Source: Osmia lignaria lignaria (taxonomy: Eukaryota; Arthropoda; Insecta; Hymenoptera; Megachilidae). From it: 64,000 nucleotides of DNA. Positions 14,161-28,100 of this stretch are shown here, piece by piece; within the stretch, counting starts at the first letter, position 1, and the number at the start of each line of letters is the position of its first letter. The stretch spans positions 4,650,001 to 4,714,000 of the forward strand of contig NC_135037.1 in the NCBI RefSeq assembly GCF_051020975.1, in the 5' to 3' direction. A program made the translations under genes and the position numbers. The notes beneath the pieces are model-generated. The model was not told the origin of the DNA, ran no database searches, and saw only the letters and a program-made list of their open reading frames with translations.

Positions 14161-15454
14161 CAGTTGCCAGGACCCTCAACTTCTTTTGTGTTGTTGTGAA
14201 TGCGTTTCAATGTTTCGGTTGTATATTTTCGTTCATTTTAAAAAGTCACTTTTTCATTCAATTTAATTTACACGTTCGTTATAGTGCAATGAAGATGAAT
14301 ACATAATTAGAATTTTATGTTTATAATGACCATATATAGTAATTAAAATTGTATGGTCGATTAGATTAATATTGAATGCCAATAAAAATATGCAAATTAA
14401 CAATGTAGTGAATTTCAAAAATATTCATAAAATCTGTAGTATACAAAATTGAACTAAATTGAAATTTTTATAAACACTGAAATTAGGGGTGGATTTCGCT
14501 ATCCCATGCTTACTCTGCTAGACCCTTTCACTCGTCTAAAGAATTATGAACCTGTTCATCCCCTTCTATTGAACGATATCAGAAGACAACAAATGGTAAT
14601 GGAACACAGGAAAGCGAGATAAAGAAAAGCATCAGCTATTAGAACTCGACAAGCTCGAATAACTCGATTCCACTTCGAACTTTTCCCTCGCTTAAGAAAG
14701 AGAAATCGTTTCATCCGTGATTGGCCAAATCGTTGCCGGGCGGTTGCGCTCCGTTCCTCGTACAATAGCTAAGAAGTATTCGATACCTTTTATCTCGAAC
14801 ACGATATTCAGGCAGATCGGCTTTCGGTCGACGGTTCCGCGTATTTGACGTGGGAAATGGGTTTCATATTTTTCTATCGAAATCGCAACGTAAAGGTTGC
14901 GACCCCTTTACCCATGTTCACCCTCTGAAAATACCGTTTCCTCCTCTTCTTCATTTTTTTTTCTCCCTTCTCTCTTTCTCTCTGAGCTCTTTTTCCATGG
15001 CCGTGAAACCATGCTGAAGGATGAAAGTCGCTCGAAGCCATTTGCCGTGCTCGCTTTGGTAAATTGTACGTTACATCTGCGAGCTCTGCCGCTCTGCGTT
15101 CAGCGTGTACAAAGTACGCTTTCCGCGCGGGTACACGCTCGCGCGGAAAATTATTCCAGGCGCCGAGGAATACGTGGTCGGCCGTTTGTTAGCCGTGTTT
15201 CGTGGCGCACACGCGGTGCTACACGACTAATGATCCTTTCCCTTGGAAAATTGCCGTTACCGTCTCCCTCTTTCACGACCTTTGCGACCAGACATCGGTT
15301 TTCTATTATCACCGCCCGACTTTCTTCGATAAGCGGACTCGCGCGATCCGCTCGATCGTTGCACGCGACGCACGTCGCGCGGAATAAATTCCGCGTTCGC
15401 TTCTGATCTCTTCTTCTTAACTTTTCCGCTCCTATGAGCAATTATAGCTGGGCG
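14161..15454. other. No gene seen: AT-rich then GC-richer, pyrimidine-rich island
   Basis: AT-rich sequence gives way at about 14.9-15.4 kb to a GC-richer, CpG-rich island. It begins with a long plus-strand pyrimidine tract (about 14,940-14,990, cctcttcttc, tttttttctccc, ctctctttctctct). Frames are open on both strands, as expected from low stop density at this GC content. None has recognisable protein features. Confidence 0.45.
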
Positions 15455-15650
15455 TGAAAGAATCATTGCGTTGTGCAACATAAAGCTTTTACATTTTGAC
15501 TCTCGGACGGCGGACCATGGAGAGAGCCCCAATTTCAATTTAATTTTCATATGAAACTTTTCTTTTTTAAAATTATATATTTAAATTTAGGTTAATATCC
15601 TTGTATATGTTGTATAAGGTCTACATTGACCCAGACTTCGCTTTGCAAGG
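15455..15650 (+). repeat. Inverted-pair repeat family, left copy
   Basis: The core reads ctcggacggcggaccatgga then gagagccccaattt. It aligns in reverse complement with 17,494-17,678 over about 190 bp. Shared blocks include aaagctttt, tatgaaact, tatttaaat and gacttcgct at the far end. The two copies face each other about 1.84 kb apart. A short third match lies at 10.44 kb. By eye the copies are diverged but clearly collinear, so this is an old dispersed element. Confidence 0.65.
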
Positions 15651-17493
15651 ACTAAAATAAATAAATTCTTCAATTCCATTGAAACTGACGCGAAATGTTT
15701 TCACCGTCGTTGCCTTAAACGACTATTCCCTCGGTGAAATTGCAACTTTGCATATCTATTGCTTCGTTACTTCTGAGTGTTAGGATACGACGTTAGTTTC
15801 GCAATTACGCAATGACTACGAACAGCAACTGAATGTAATATTACGTAACGTTGTTTGCAAGTGATCGAGACGTTCGAGAGGACGAACGAGGCGCTTGCAC
15901 ACCATGTACAAGTAGAAATTTCATTAGTGCTTCGACAAGATGCGAAACGTCAATTTAATGTATCTACATCGATGTAATATAATATACGATCGACCGTGTA
16001 ACTCGATTTACTGCCTGTGTCCTCGCTTTGACTAATTACGCGATGATTCTTAAGACAACCTGTTCGCGTGATTATCTCTGTTCTTGTCATTAAATTCCAA
16101 TCAATATTTCAAGATATTGAACAATCTTGATAATTGAAAATGTTTATAACTTCAGTTTATAAATTTTGATATTGTTAAAATCAAATTAACCTTGTTATTA
16201 TCAGGTACAGTAGAAAATTAATAAAATATTGCTGCAAATTTTTGTTACTGACACTTGTAATTCCTGTCAAATCTTAATCTAATACCAACAGCTCTTATTA
16301 AATTTATAGCTTCTGGAGAGGAAAGAGGAAAGTTAGAATTCGCTTTTAGCGAGATTAACTTTGATATTAGCATTACTTGAACAAGAGTTAGAAGTTCAAA
16401 TTAATTGAACGTGCTTAATTGGAACAGAATCTGGACCGTGCTAACCTTCCAACTACCTTAATTGAATCGGAACTTGTCAACCCTTGATTTCATAAACTTT
16501 TCAAACAATCGCTGTTATAATATTTCTTTCTATCACTGTCGAATAAATTGCAAACAATTGCAGGCTTCTATTTCATCTCAGGAAAGCAATTTTAAAATGA
16601 AATTTAAAAAATATGAAATTTTTGGAATATGGAATATTTTTAATCTTTTGACTGACCATGACGAATTAACTCTTTCGTTGTAAAATGCGTCTGCAGCCCG
16701 TATGACGAGTTATCTCTTCATACAACATTTAACAAAATACGCTTTTTGGTAAATTAACTTCTCAGTTAAAATATTAAGAAATAGAAAATTGGTAAAAGAA
16801 ACCATCATCTTTTTTCATTTCCACAGAAAAATCTCGTCTTAAAATAACCATCTATGACCTAAATTTTCTCTGTTTACTAGCAGTTCATAAATCTAGCAGA
16901 GTTTGCGGTTGAGGTGCAACGTTTTTCTTCCCGATTGATCGGTCCATTTGTCTTGGGAAGTTCGCGTGTTTTCGTACAAGCTTCTCGCTTCACTCGGAAA
17001 TTCTTATTCCCGAGGCATCCTGCGTATTCACGCGCATCTGTGAATGTCGGTAAGTTTAACTTACCGCCGAAATGTTTTCGCGAGAACATTAACAGATTGC
17101 ACATAAACGGTGAAACTCCGCGTCATTCGTTCGCAAGTTCGCAATCTCTTTATCTTTACAGCTGACACCATCTCTACACCTCGGCGAACCAAACCACTCT
17201 CGAGGTTTCAGGCCGCGCAATAATATCGAGATATTAGAGAGTCGGTTCAATTAATTTGCCACGATTCCATTATTCAGGAAATTTTCATTCATCAAAACTT
17301 CCCTCTATTGTTCAGCCCGGAGCTGTTTCTGTTTAATTACTGACCCCATAAATTTATCAATTTAATTATAAACTCAACTTCTTAGACCAACATTCAAGAA
17401 TACCATTCGGTCTCTTATAACTCTGGTTCTTGATTAGGTAAATATTTTAATTAACCAGAAATTAATATATTTCCTTCTATAGAGTCATTGATC
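15651..17493. other. No gene seen: spacer between inverted repeat copies
   Basis: The stretch includes a GC-richer block at 16.88-17.22 kb. On the plus strand that block ends in a donor-like GTCG|GTAAGTTTAA at about 17,048. This could be a non-coding exon of a transcript, but no partner exon is evident. The 83-codon frame in this block (16,914-17,165) has no ATG start in good context and no recognisable family. The rest is AT-rich. Confidence 0.4.
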
Positions 17494-17678
17494 ATTGAAC
17501 AGCGAAGTCAGGGTGAATCGAGATTCAAACATGACATTAAATATGTAAATTTTAAACGAAAGAGTTTCATATATAATTAAATTAAAATTGGGGCTCTCTG
17601 CATGGTCCGCCGTCCGAGGGTTAATTAAAAGGAAAGCTTCTCTATTTTCTGTGTTGCAATCGTTTGAAAGGATGCTAT
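17494..17678 (-). repeat. Inverted-pair repeat family, right copy
   Basis: On the plus strand this copy contains attggggctctctgcatggt then ccgccgtccgaggg. This is the reverse complement of the core at 15.50-15.54 kb. Homology continues outward through tttcatatataatt and cagcgaagtcaggg to the left, and through aaagcttctc and gttgcaatcg to the right. A short (TA)n tract starts where the similarity ends. Confidence 0.65.
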
Positions 17679-17690
17679 ATATATATATGA
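17674..17690 (+). repeat. Short AT dinucleotide microsatellite
   Basis: The tract reads ctatatatatatatatga, about seven TA units. It abuts the end of the inverted-repeat copy and may be its simple-sequence tail or an independent expansion. Confidence 0.7.
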
Positions 17691-17878
17691 CGAATACTCG
17701 ATGGAAAAGCGACGATTTTAATACACATTCGGCCTGAAATCATTTACATACAGTTTAACTCTCGACATTACCGTCGCTCCCGCGGATGTGTCACACTAAC
17801 TTATTTCCGTCGTTGGTATCGATCGGTGCTTTCCATTGCAAACGGTTACGCGGCTTTAACCCTGCATTTAACGCGCAT

Positions 17879-17894
17879 ACACGTGTACACGTGT
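17879..17894. promoter_or_regulatory. 16-bp perfect palindrome with two CACGTG E-boxes
   Basis: acacgtgtacacgtgt equals its own reverse complement and contains two CACGTG sites separated by TA. CACGTG is the canonical binding site of bHLH factors such as CLOCK/CYCLE and MAX-type proteins. A regulatory role is inferred only. The surrounding alternating purine/pyrimidine sequence (gtgtatatacatatatg) means a simple-sequence origin is equally possible. Confidence 0.3.
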
Positions 17895-18036
17895 GTATAT
17901 ACATATATGGGCAGCGATGCCATTAAAGTACGACGTGATGTGCATCACAATCGAATAACGAGACGAAGCAAGCGATTGAAGCTGATGAAAGGATTTCTGA
18001 ACGGATTAAATATTGACATTATATTTTTTATTCATA

Positions 18037-18060
18037 AAAAAAAAAAGAAGAAGAAGACAA
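18037..18060 (+). repeat. A-rich / GAA microsatellite
   Basis: A run of A residues is followed by aagaagaagaagaca, a short A-tract and GAA trinucleotide repeat with no evident function. Confidence 0.7.
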
Positions 18061-19027
18061 AGTGTTTTCATTAAGGCAACATTAATGCCATTGAATCGCG
18101 TTTACACACTGCGGTTGTTACTGTGAAATTTAATAAAATTTGTATTTTTAAAAATGCTGAGAGACAGAAAGGTGAAATTTGAAGGAAACCTTTGAATCAA
18201 CGCGAAATAAACAAAAAAAGGTGAAATTTATTCAGGAAGCAACGTTACCGTACAAGTAGCACTTTGGAAAATTAATTCCGGCGAATTTCGCGTTGATTTC
18301 CATCGGCTATTGCGTCGGGAAAATTTCAAATGCATCCAACCGAGAAATTTCAGGCAACCAAGGGAAAAACGTTTTATCTTGTCACGAGTTTTTCATCGCT
18401 GTAGCAACGCGCGAAACGCGAACAAGACCGAGCAAAGATCTGTCTCTCGTCTCTGTGTATGTTTCCATTTGATCCTCCCCCCTTCTCGTGTCCCTTTCAC
18501 CCCTTTTCATTTCACTTTCTTTGTACTGTATCTTCGTCCACCAACCCCTTCGCTATCTTTATTCCCCGTTTATCATTTCCCTCGTTCCTTGACATTCTGT
18601 GCCTCGACTATACGTTCTCTCGGTTGTTCTATTCAGACGCCCACGCGATATAATGTTAATCTTTCGGCGAACTTTTAACAGACACGTTGCAACCGACGAT
18701 AACCATTACGATTTTGAATGAGAAACATAAAACTGTGCTGGTAGATGATGGAGAACGTTTAAATACAGATTTCTTCGGGAAAGAGTTTATTTTAAAATAG
18801 AACTGTGATATTCAGATTTTCAAGTGGAAATATGGAACACTATTTATAATCTCTTACTTTCTTATTATTATACATGTTTTTGTTGTTATTTATTTATTTA
18901 TTTTCAATCGTTACTTAATGATGATATACTGTTGAAATTAAATGTTATGTAATGGAATCAGATAAGAGCTTCTGTTTATTATTCTCATTTAGAATAGTAA
19001 GGATATTTATATTAAAATTATGTTATT

Positions 19028-19145
19028 TTTTTCTAAATCACTTTTAATATTAATATCGTCGAAATTAAGGTTCTGAGAATTCCTGTTTCTCCTATATCGC
19101 CATTTTCCCTTGGGGAACCTACTCTGCCCGATACTGTACATCTGA
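19028..19145 (-). repeat. AATTCTC-family dispersed repeat, copy 2 (minus orientation)
   Basis: The plus strand reads ttctaaatcacttttaatat, taatatcgtcgaaattaagg, then ttctgagaattcctgtttct, followed by a weaker block with cgccattttccc. It aligns with the reverse complement of 28.74-28.89 and 50.66-50.79 kb and, directly, with 13.38 kb. This is the best preserved of the four copies. Read on the minus strand it gives NSQNLNFDDINIKS. Confidence 0.7.
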
Positions 19146-22100
19146 CACAAATTATTCAAAAGTATGAATGTAAATAGTCGGATGTAATTAGTTTCGTTGG
19201 GTATTCTAGCTTTCAACTACTGAAACAACGAAAGCAAATCAGATTATTAATCCGATTTAATCCTTTCCCTACGGCAATGTTTAATTAAACGATGCTGTAC
19301 CAACGTGTAATACGAGAAAATTTCTATGGCTTACTATACAGAATTATTTCAGTATACATTCCGGTTTATTAAGTTCATTTCACTGTAAATATTTTATTAT
19401 ATAATACTTTTGCTTCCTAACACTAAATTATAAAATTCTCTTTACTCTCCACTTGACAATTCGCTATAAGCCTTTTCTATTATTCACATGGCGAGTGCTT
19501 TTAAAGTTTGACCTCTTATTCCGAAAGCATCGTGTATATTGGAAGGAAACCGAAGGGATTCTTTATGAACAAGCGTTCGACATAAAAGAAGCCGGGAAAG
19601 GCAAAGGAAATTCCAACGCGTTCCTGGCAAGGGTAGAATACTTTGGAATTTCCGCAACTCTTCCAGGGACGCGGGGGTGGGAACGCAGAAGAAGAAAGTC
19701 GTCGAGATAACCAGCATATGAGATTCTTACATCTTTTAATTTAAATTCTTCAAACGTATAACCTCCTTCTGGCAAGTACTCTAAACGAAATCCGACACCG
19801 AAATGCGACAGAAATTCTCTTTCCCTTAATAATAAAAAAAAAAAAAAAGACTGGATCTTTTAGAACCAGGGCTGCTACAGAATGCTCGATCGATGTCAAA
19901 TGCGAACCGATTACCATGAAATCGAGCGAAAAATTACTGGAACGACAGTGGTCCAGTCTAGCACGTATCGAGCCTTTTTTTCATATTCAGTAGCGTCGAG
20001 TTCAGGAGGCCACGTAGTAAATGGACGCTTATTAGAAACGTCGAAGAGCGAGCGATAACGAAGGTCGATTGGCCGTGCTCGGCCAGAATCAGCCCCTAAT
20101 ATCGATTCCCCCTTTTCTATGAAACGACTCGCCGCCGTTCCATCGCAGAAATGAGGCTGAGCAAAAAAAGAAAAGAAAAAAAAAGAAAATGCCGATTTTT
20201 CATTGACGGCATATCGATGCGACGAAGCAGTTTGCCTCGTTACACGCTCGTCTAGCCGATCCTGCCAGAGATTAAATCCGTAGGAAATTGTTAAACCACC
20301 GGTCGCTTTGACAACCATCTCTCACCACCTTTCACTTGAAGGATAATAAAAGCCACGATGCTTTCAACGACGAATTTCTTATCCGGATGAAAGGTGAAAC
20401 GAGAAGCGCTGGGATGTCGTTGAATTATGCGAGAACCTGATTTCATCTTCTAATGACGGCAGAAGTGATGAAGAATGTAAGAAATGTCTGAGAATCACGG
20501 AGAAAGTCCCATGGAATTTAATCGTGGAAATTGATTGTTCGAAACAGATACAAAGTGGTGAATGGAATGAAATGTTGGGGTAATTAGATGGATGAAATAT
20601 ATCAGTAAAAGTGTAAGATAAAACGAGAATTTCGGATACCCGATACTCGGACCGGGGCAATCATTAAAATGCAACCTATTATAGAATTAAAAGCAATTAA
20701 TTCTATAAGCTCCATAGGCAGTTAATACTTATAGGCAATAATAATAATATTAATAATAGTATTATTAATTAATAGTATTAGGTAATAATAATATCTGAAT
20801 TATGTTATAAATTGTAATATTATTTAAAAATTGTGGAAATATGTGATAATCACCAGTACACATATTATATTATTAGTACTTAGATATATCATATTGTTTA
20901 TGTTTTAATGCAAAAGTTGTTAAATACTCTCATTTTCTCATTTTTGTATTATGAATAGAAGTACTCTGCATAACTTTGCATGTAAAACTCTAAGCTACTA
21001 GAATTCTATTCGCATTCTTTTCACCATCAAAATCACTGAAACTCTTTTATTTGCTTTTATTCAACACTTTAATCAAAACATAGTTTTTTAAAACAATTAT
21101 GCATACACGGGCAGAAAAAGGAAACGATTGTTTATTTTATTCATTCAGCAAGAGCACAATCAACTTAGGCAAATGTTTGCCTTTTCTCTTACATTTTTTT
21201 AACTTCTCTTTCGTTAGAACGGTGACCCAATTTTCGTCTAGAAAAGTTTTCCATTTGACATTGTAATTTTAATTACAATTTTCTCGATTTTCTTCTTCGA
21301 TAGAGAGTGAATTATTGCGGTAGAATAAATGGGTCAAGTGTGACCGACGAGTATCATCAATGATCGGAGAACATGAAAGTGAGTGGTCAGTAACGAACGA
21401 CTGATTTAATCATGGTAAAATCTAGTGTACGAATCGAACTACGCGTAAACTTCCCTATCTACAATTTCCCATTGTGTGTTATTCCAGTTTCGCTTCGACA
21501 ACACATGCTTTTTTCTCAACACGCTCTGGAACTGTAGTTCTTTCATTTAGTACAATAGATTTTTGTTCTGCGAATAATGATTGCGATGAAAGGTTTTCGT
21601 ATGTGTTTGTGTACCTTTTTTTTTATTAAAGTCGTTTGTGACTGTTTTATGGGATGTTCACTGCTATTTTCTTACTTACTAAATAATATCACTTCGTAAT
21701 TTAATAATTGATTAGTACCTATTGTAACTGGTATTGCTTATTTGTACGAAATTTCGAAAATAATCATATTTAAATCAGTGCAACTATTAAGAATATTTAA
21801 AACAGTATAAAATAGTAATATTATAAAATATTTTTTTATATTATTTTTATACTATTATACAACTTGTATTTTTAATATTAGTATAAAAAAGCATTTATAA
21901 TAAAGCATAGTATAATAAAACTGAATAGTATAAAACTAACATCTCAAGTTTTCAGTAATAAAGTAGAGTCACTGATATATCAGTGAAAACTTGATTCAAC
22001 ATTCTAAATCATCACATTAACCAGCGACAGAAGTCTTATTCGAAACTTCTTATAATTAGAATAAAGTAACAAACTTTCTTGAAACTAAATCTCTGCCATC

Positions 22101-25100
22101 GTTCCTTCCAAGTTTCCCTAATTGTATTCTGAATCACGCGACAAAGTGTCTCCGCTATAATTACATGCACTCAAAACATCCAATGAAAAATTACATAATT
22201 TATAAAGTAATTATTACATAGAAATAAGTGTTCTTTGGAATAGTTCAACGAGTTCTGCGAATTCGCTGCAGATATTATTCTTCGTTGTTTGAGTGTAAAG
22301 TTTCATGACGATTCTTCATTAAAATTCACGTGTAACCATCTGAAACATACTCTCTGCATATTGTCTAGTCATCACGAAATGGAATAGAGTTTCTAAGTGC
22401 GTTGATGCCCCCTTCCAAGTAAGTTCTCCAGCCTGATACCAAGTTAACACAGGAAAGTTTCGTAAAATATAACAAATATGAAAATCCTAACGTAACTATA
22501 TAATGAAAAAAATTGAAAAATTAGGAGCTACAATCAGATTTAATCAAAATTAGTTATAAATTGTCCATTTGACAACGAATTAATTTCATGGTAGAATTCA
22601 GATCATGTGCTACGAAACTTCGATAAAAATGTTATCTTCGCTACAGAGGAAACTTTATTTCGTAACAGGAAAACAGGGAGTATCTTATACTCGTTTGCAT
22701 GATGTTAAAGTTACTAAGCAAAACAAACAGGGAAGAGTTATTGAGTTAGTGGAAAAGTCTTCTCATTTTCTAAAAGAAATTCAAAAACCCAACTTCTAAA
22801 ATCCGTTGAAGCGACGTATCACGAATGAAAGCCAGAACTTTTGTATATGTTCATGAAATTAACATAACATTCTAAAATTTCTAAAAGACTTGCTCCATTC
22901 CAGAAGAAAATCCAATTTGCGCCTATGATAGGCACTGAAAATTTTGCAAAAACTTAAATCATTTATTTTTATAAAAATATTACAATAGAAATATCTACAT
23001 ACCGAACAGCTTTCATCCCTATTGTTAAACAGACCCCATGTACAGCAAGGCTGAACGAATACATCATTTATTCTATTCTACAAAAGTCTCATAACAACCA
23101 TCCAAACATTATGCAAACAAGCTCGCCGTAATGACTACGACTCCATCACATAAATAAGAAAAATTTCCTACAACATCAACGTATCTACTACAATTCCCTT
23201 AATTCTAATAACGTCTGAGGTTTCCCGACGAGTCGTAAATTAACAAGGACAAAATCGAAGAACGTTCCAAGGGTTGTGGCAACATCGACATCATTATCGT
23301 TCGCGATTCAGTCTATAGAAGTGATGCCCAGGAAGCTTGGAATTTTCATTCCAACGAAAATTGCACGATCTCTTGCATCCGTCTGCCTAGCAGCCGTTCG
23401 TGAGAGATGATGCACAGATATTACCTCTCTAACCCTTTCTCTGGGTCTCTACAAGTCTGCATTCAGAAACGAATACAGTAAATCAGAAATTCGTTCAGCT
23501 GTTCACGACATATTCCTCTTTTGAAAATGAAAAGGTCAGAATTTTTGTTTTAGAAGTACAAAACTTGGACAAGTATAAGCTAAGAAAAAAAAAATTAAAA
23601 TTGCCAAAGAATATTATCAAAAAAAAAAAAAAATGTTTTCTTTTTAAAATTAGATTTCAAACAATAGAGCAGTAGAGTAGATTTTTTATTCCGAACATTT
23701 TCTGTGTTTTATTTAGTCTCTGTGAAATAATTGACCCATAAATAATTTTAATCGATCCAGATTGACCGCAGAACTAGTTACGATAATTGGGAAAATTTGG
23801 TTCCACGCCAGATATTGGAAGAAAATTCGATCAATTCGAGCTGAATGAATTTTGGGTTGCGTAGTGGTTTTCATTCGTGTAATTTTATTTTCGGATTTGT
23901 TAATGCGGAAACATTTTCGTGTTGCACGGCTGGGAAATGGCATCTTATTGTTATCGAGAATGGCTGGAAAATTGCAAACTTCTCGAAATAAATGCCAAAG
24001 TGACCGAGTTATTTGGTTTTTGGTATTGGCAAGTAATAGGATTTCAAGCCGATTTCAATTGATCCTGATGCATCGCGACAGTCGATCGCACTCCCGATAA
24101 CCAGACGAGTGCACCAAAGCTGAGGAAATTGGTGTAATTCGGCCGTGGCCCATTCGACGACCTAGCTTTATCGTCAGTTTCCGGTGAACTCTCTTCAGAA
24201 ATGACAACTCGATAATCTTCTTCGTCCAAAAATCATCGGAATAAAAAATTGTCCGAATAATATATTTTAATCTGATGCAATTAAGATGTAGACAATTATT
24301 TGTGTAAAAACACACATTTAATTCTTTTGATATATGGCAATTTTTTATTAGATATTATTGTAAGTAAAAAGGCGAACTCTTGAAAGTCTTTCATTAAACT
24401 CACTACGCAAGCTGTACTCGAAGTAATTATTTTTGCGAATTAATTTTTACAAATTTTTTACGTATTTTACAAATACGCATACTAGAAAAACGTATTTGGG
24501 ATAAATTTTCTAGTTATTTATAATAAATATATTTTACCACGAAATATCATGACTAATTTTCTATTAATTATTTTTGTGGTAATGTTTAAGAAAATAGGAA
24601 AACAGTAATTGTCACGTATCTTTCGAATGGAAAATAAATCACGTGAAACCAGGTGATTCGACCGAAGATTTCGTACACAAGACACGTGCTGCGTAAAGCT
24701 GACTTACATGGAGTGAAGCAAAATCTTCGGAAAATGGACCAGCTTTTACTACCGACGTGGAATGACAGCAGAAATTCTCAATTCTAAACGATCACTTACT
24801 ATACGAAATATTTAACGCAGTTTAGGATATGCATCTACCGAAAATTCAAAAATAATTTAGAATGTCTGGAAAATTGAAATTTTTCAATATACGATTATAT
24901 TAAATCAGTACCGAAAGGTATTATTCTTATTATTAATATTAACCATCAAATGACTTATATTCGATCAATTGTGACCCACAACCTGCGAAACGTACTTACA
25001 ATGGTATTTCAACTAAAATTAATATCAAAAATTTGAACTGGAAAATAATATCTAAAATGAAAGTTAAAAATTTTGAAAATAAGAATAAAATAGAATGGAA

Positions 25101-28100
25101 AATTAAATTTATATTATCACTGTCCCAGCAGTCTGCCTTCCATGTGTTAATATTGTCATTTACTAGGATCACATTTCAAAAACAGTTAACATTTTTCATG
25201 AAAACTTTCATAAAAAATTTTTAATCTTACTAAATTATTATTTATTAAAATACACTTTGAAAAGTATCGATTTACATGATATAACCAATTACAGTTAGAT
25301 TCAATCAAGACAAGTTTCATTCTAATCCAGCATTAGTATCAGAGCTGACCCATTAGTGTCGATCAATAAAGTAAATTAGCTGAACGCAATATCATCGTGC
25401 AAATCAATTTCACGAGACAGAAAATCTATGAAGTATTCAATTAAACTCAGCAGGTTTTATTTCATTATAGCATAGAAAGTTTATAAACTGATATAAATTA
25501 TTTGTAAATTGTACCACGTTATATAAGATCATAAATTTAATGAAAATTAATCAACTTTCCCATATCATCAAATTAACAACTTATCTTGTAACTTCATTAA
25601 ATGTGCCTATATTATAATTAAAGTATGAATATTCAAACAAATATAATTTTTACAATATATTTCTTGTCTCTTTACGTAATTTAAAATATCATTTTTATTT
25701 GCACTAAAAAATGATAAAATTGGAGAAATGTAATAAAAACGGTTCTCAATGCAAAGCACAGGTAAAGGTACTTTGTTCATCTGCGAGCAACATATTTTCA
25801 CTGAAAAACCTATTTAGTAAGTACTTAATAAACTTCATCAAGAGATAAAAAGTGCTGGGAACAGAAACGAAGCTTCAGAACTGAATTAAAAGTAAACGAT
25901 TGAGTTTTTAATAACGTCTATTGATTTCTCTTCGAATACCTCTCGAAATATCATCGTTGACAGACCTTTTAACAGAATAACCAATCAATATTCCTCGGTA
26001 CGACGAAATCACATCAAACTCCACGAAGATTATCTTTGTTGACGATAAAATTCTTCGTCAATTTCAAGAGAGATAGGTTACCTATCTCTATCGAAGAAAA
26101 ATTATTCGCAAAAGTAAAGACCTTCCATTATTTTCATATTTTCAAGCACGTACTCTTTAAGATTGTGCTCAAGAGTGTTTATCCCTTGCCTGCACTCGAT
26201 CAAACTAACCCAAATACGTCTACACGTCTAGTAAATATTCTGATGGAATATAAAAACCTGAATAACGAAATATTAAATAAATTTTAATTGTCCTTTCCAT
26301 TTGGTTGAAAAATAACAAACGGACGATACTTTGAAAAAAGCCTTTTTTTCACAGTAAATAAAGTCTCTTATTTACGTATTGTCAGATAAAAATAAAAATA
26401 TAAAAAAAATCCTGTATCAAATAATAGACAACATAGATTTATTTAATATTTCGTTGTTCAAACTTTCACCTATACTATAATACACTCTCCATTGCTATTA
26501 TATTTGTTTTTAAAAAAAATTTTTATAAAAAAAGATGCTTTCGTTATTTAGAAATTAATTCCTAAAAATGGATTTCGTTTTAACTTGCAAAAGCAATTTA
26601 ATTTTTATTATGATATAGAATTATTATGCAACAGAATTTCATCCATGTTAATATACATTTTATCGAATCATCACTAAGTAATTAATTCAATCTACACGAA
26701 TTCCGAACACATCAAAGCTCATCAAAATACATTTAGCAAACACGAATGGTACATGTAGGATACACACCCGCATGTGTGCAACTAAATGTAACGTAAATAT
26801 TCGAACAGTGTTAACGTATATGTTGTAGACAATCTAAACAGTTTCCCTAATACGTGCACATGACTACATTTCATTCCGTTCCAAATTACCAAAATAGACA
26901 GTTCTGATACTGAATTGTACGAATTCTAATGAACAAACGTACCCTTCTTTTTTGTGATTAGAAATTTTAACAGTAAATAATATTGTGTTATTTTTTAGAG
27001 ATATGAGCCAGGTCCAGAAACTAAATTCGCAAAATTCTATTTCTATAAAATGCATAACAATTTTTGCCATTCTTATGAAAATCTTTTAATTCTTTTGCAG
27101 CAGAATTTAAGCAATTTTAAAATAAAATATATAAAAAGCTCACAAATTTAAATAGCAGCATAATTGATCGTTTAAATCATATTTGTTATAATTTGTCGAC
27201 CCCTCTCCGGTAAAATTCGGATAGTTTGAAAATAAAATACGCAAAAAAAGTCAGAATTTAATTGCCAATCTAACGTATTAATTACCGACAAATTAGCATG
27301 TACGTACCACGCCACTAACAAAACCACTTTATCCGAAGCAAAAGAAGGTTTTACCCGAGCAGAGCTCGATGGTCATGAAACATTTAATTACACGTTTCTT
27401 CCGGTGTATATTTCAAACGAATTCAAACATCGAACAATAAAATGAAACGCAAGTCTCGTTTAATTAGCATAACGGTTAATTAGGGTCGATATATGCAAGC
27501 GGTTCATCGTCGAACAAAGATTCAGTGAAATATGCTTGACCTTTTTTTTTCAACGAGATATGTTTCTCCGAGGCAATCGTTTCATTCCCGCAAATAACAA
27601 GAAAATACTTCAAATGCTTGAAACAGAAATTACCTATACACAGAAATCTGTTGAATACACAAACGGATATATGTATATCCGTGTATTGGTACACGACAAA
27701 AAGCAATTTACTTGTTTCTCCGAGCGACTGGCAAATTTCCCTCAGACATTTCCAAGGGAATACTTTTTAAATTGTTTGTCATCCACTTTGGACGAGATTA
27801 TATAGTATCATCCCTTCGTCCCTTGTTTCGATTTCACGTGGACGAAATTAGAAGGAAAAATGGTAACAGAGAAATACGATGCCCCGTTGTGTAATTAGAA
27901 TGATGCACAGAGACTGACACGATACACAATGGACAACTGATTGCGAATCAGCGAATTGGTAACGCGATTCAAACTGTCGATTCTGCGGAAATAGTGGCTA
28001 AAAGATGTCGGAAAGTTGTCGTCGTTTATTATTAATTTGGGGCAAATTGATGTAATCATTAATATTTTAAGGAAGAATAAAATAAAATAATATTTAGAAG

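Larger units (their letters stand above)
17691..19027. other. No gene seen: includes pyrimidine-rich island
   Basis: The stretch holds the palindrome at 17,879-17,894 and an A/GAA tract at 18,037-18,060. At about 18.28-18.68 kb there is a GC-richer island whose plus strand is strongly pyrimidine-rich (gatcctcccc, ccttctcgtgtccctttcac). Long plus-strand open frames here come from the CT-rich composition and have no protein-family character. The remainder is AT-rich. Confidence 0.45.
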
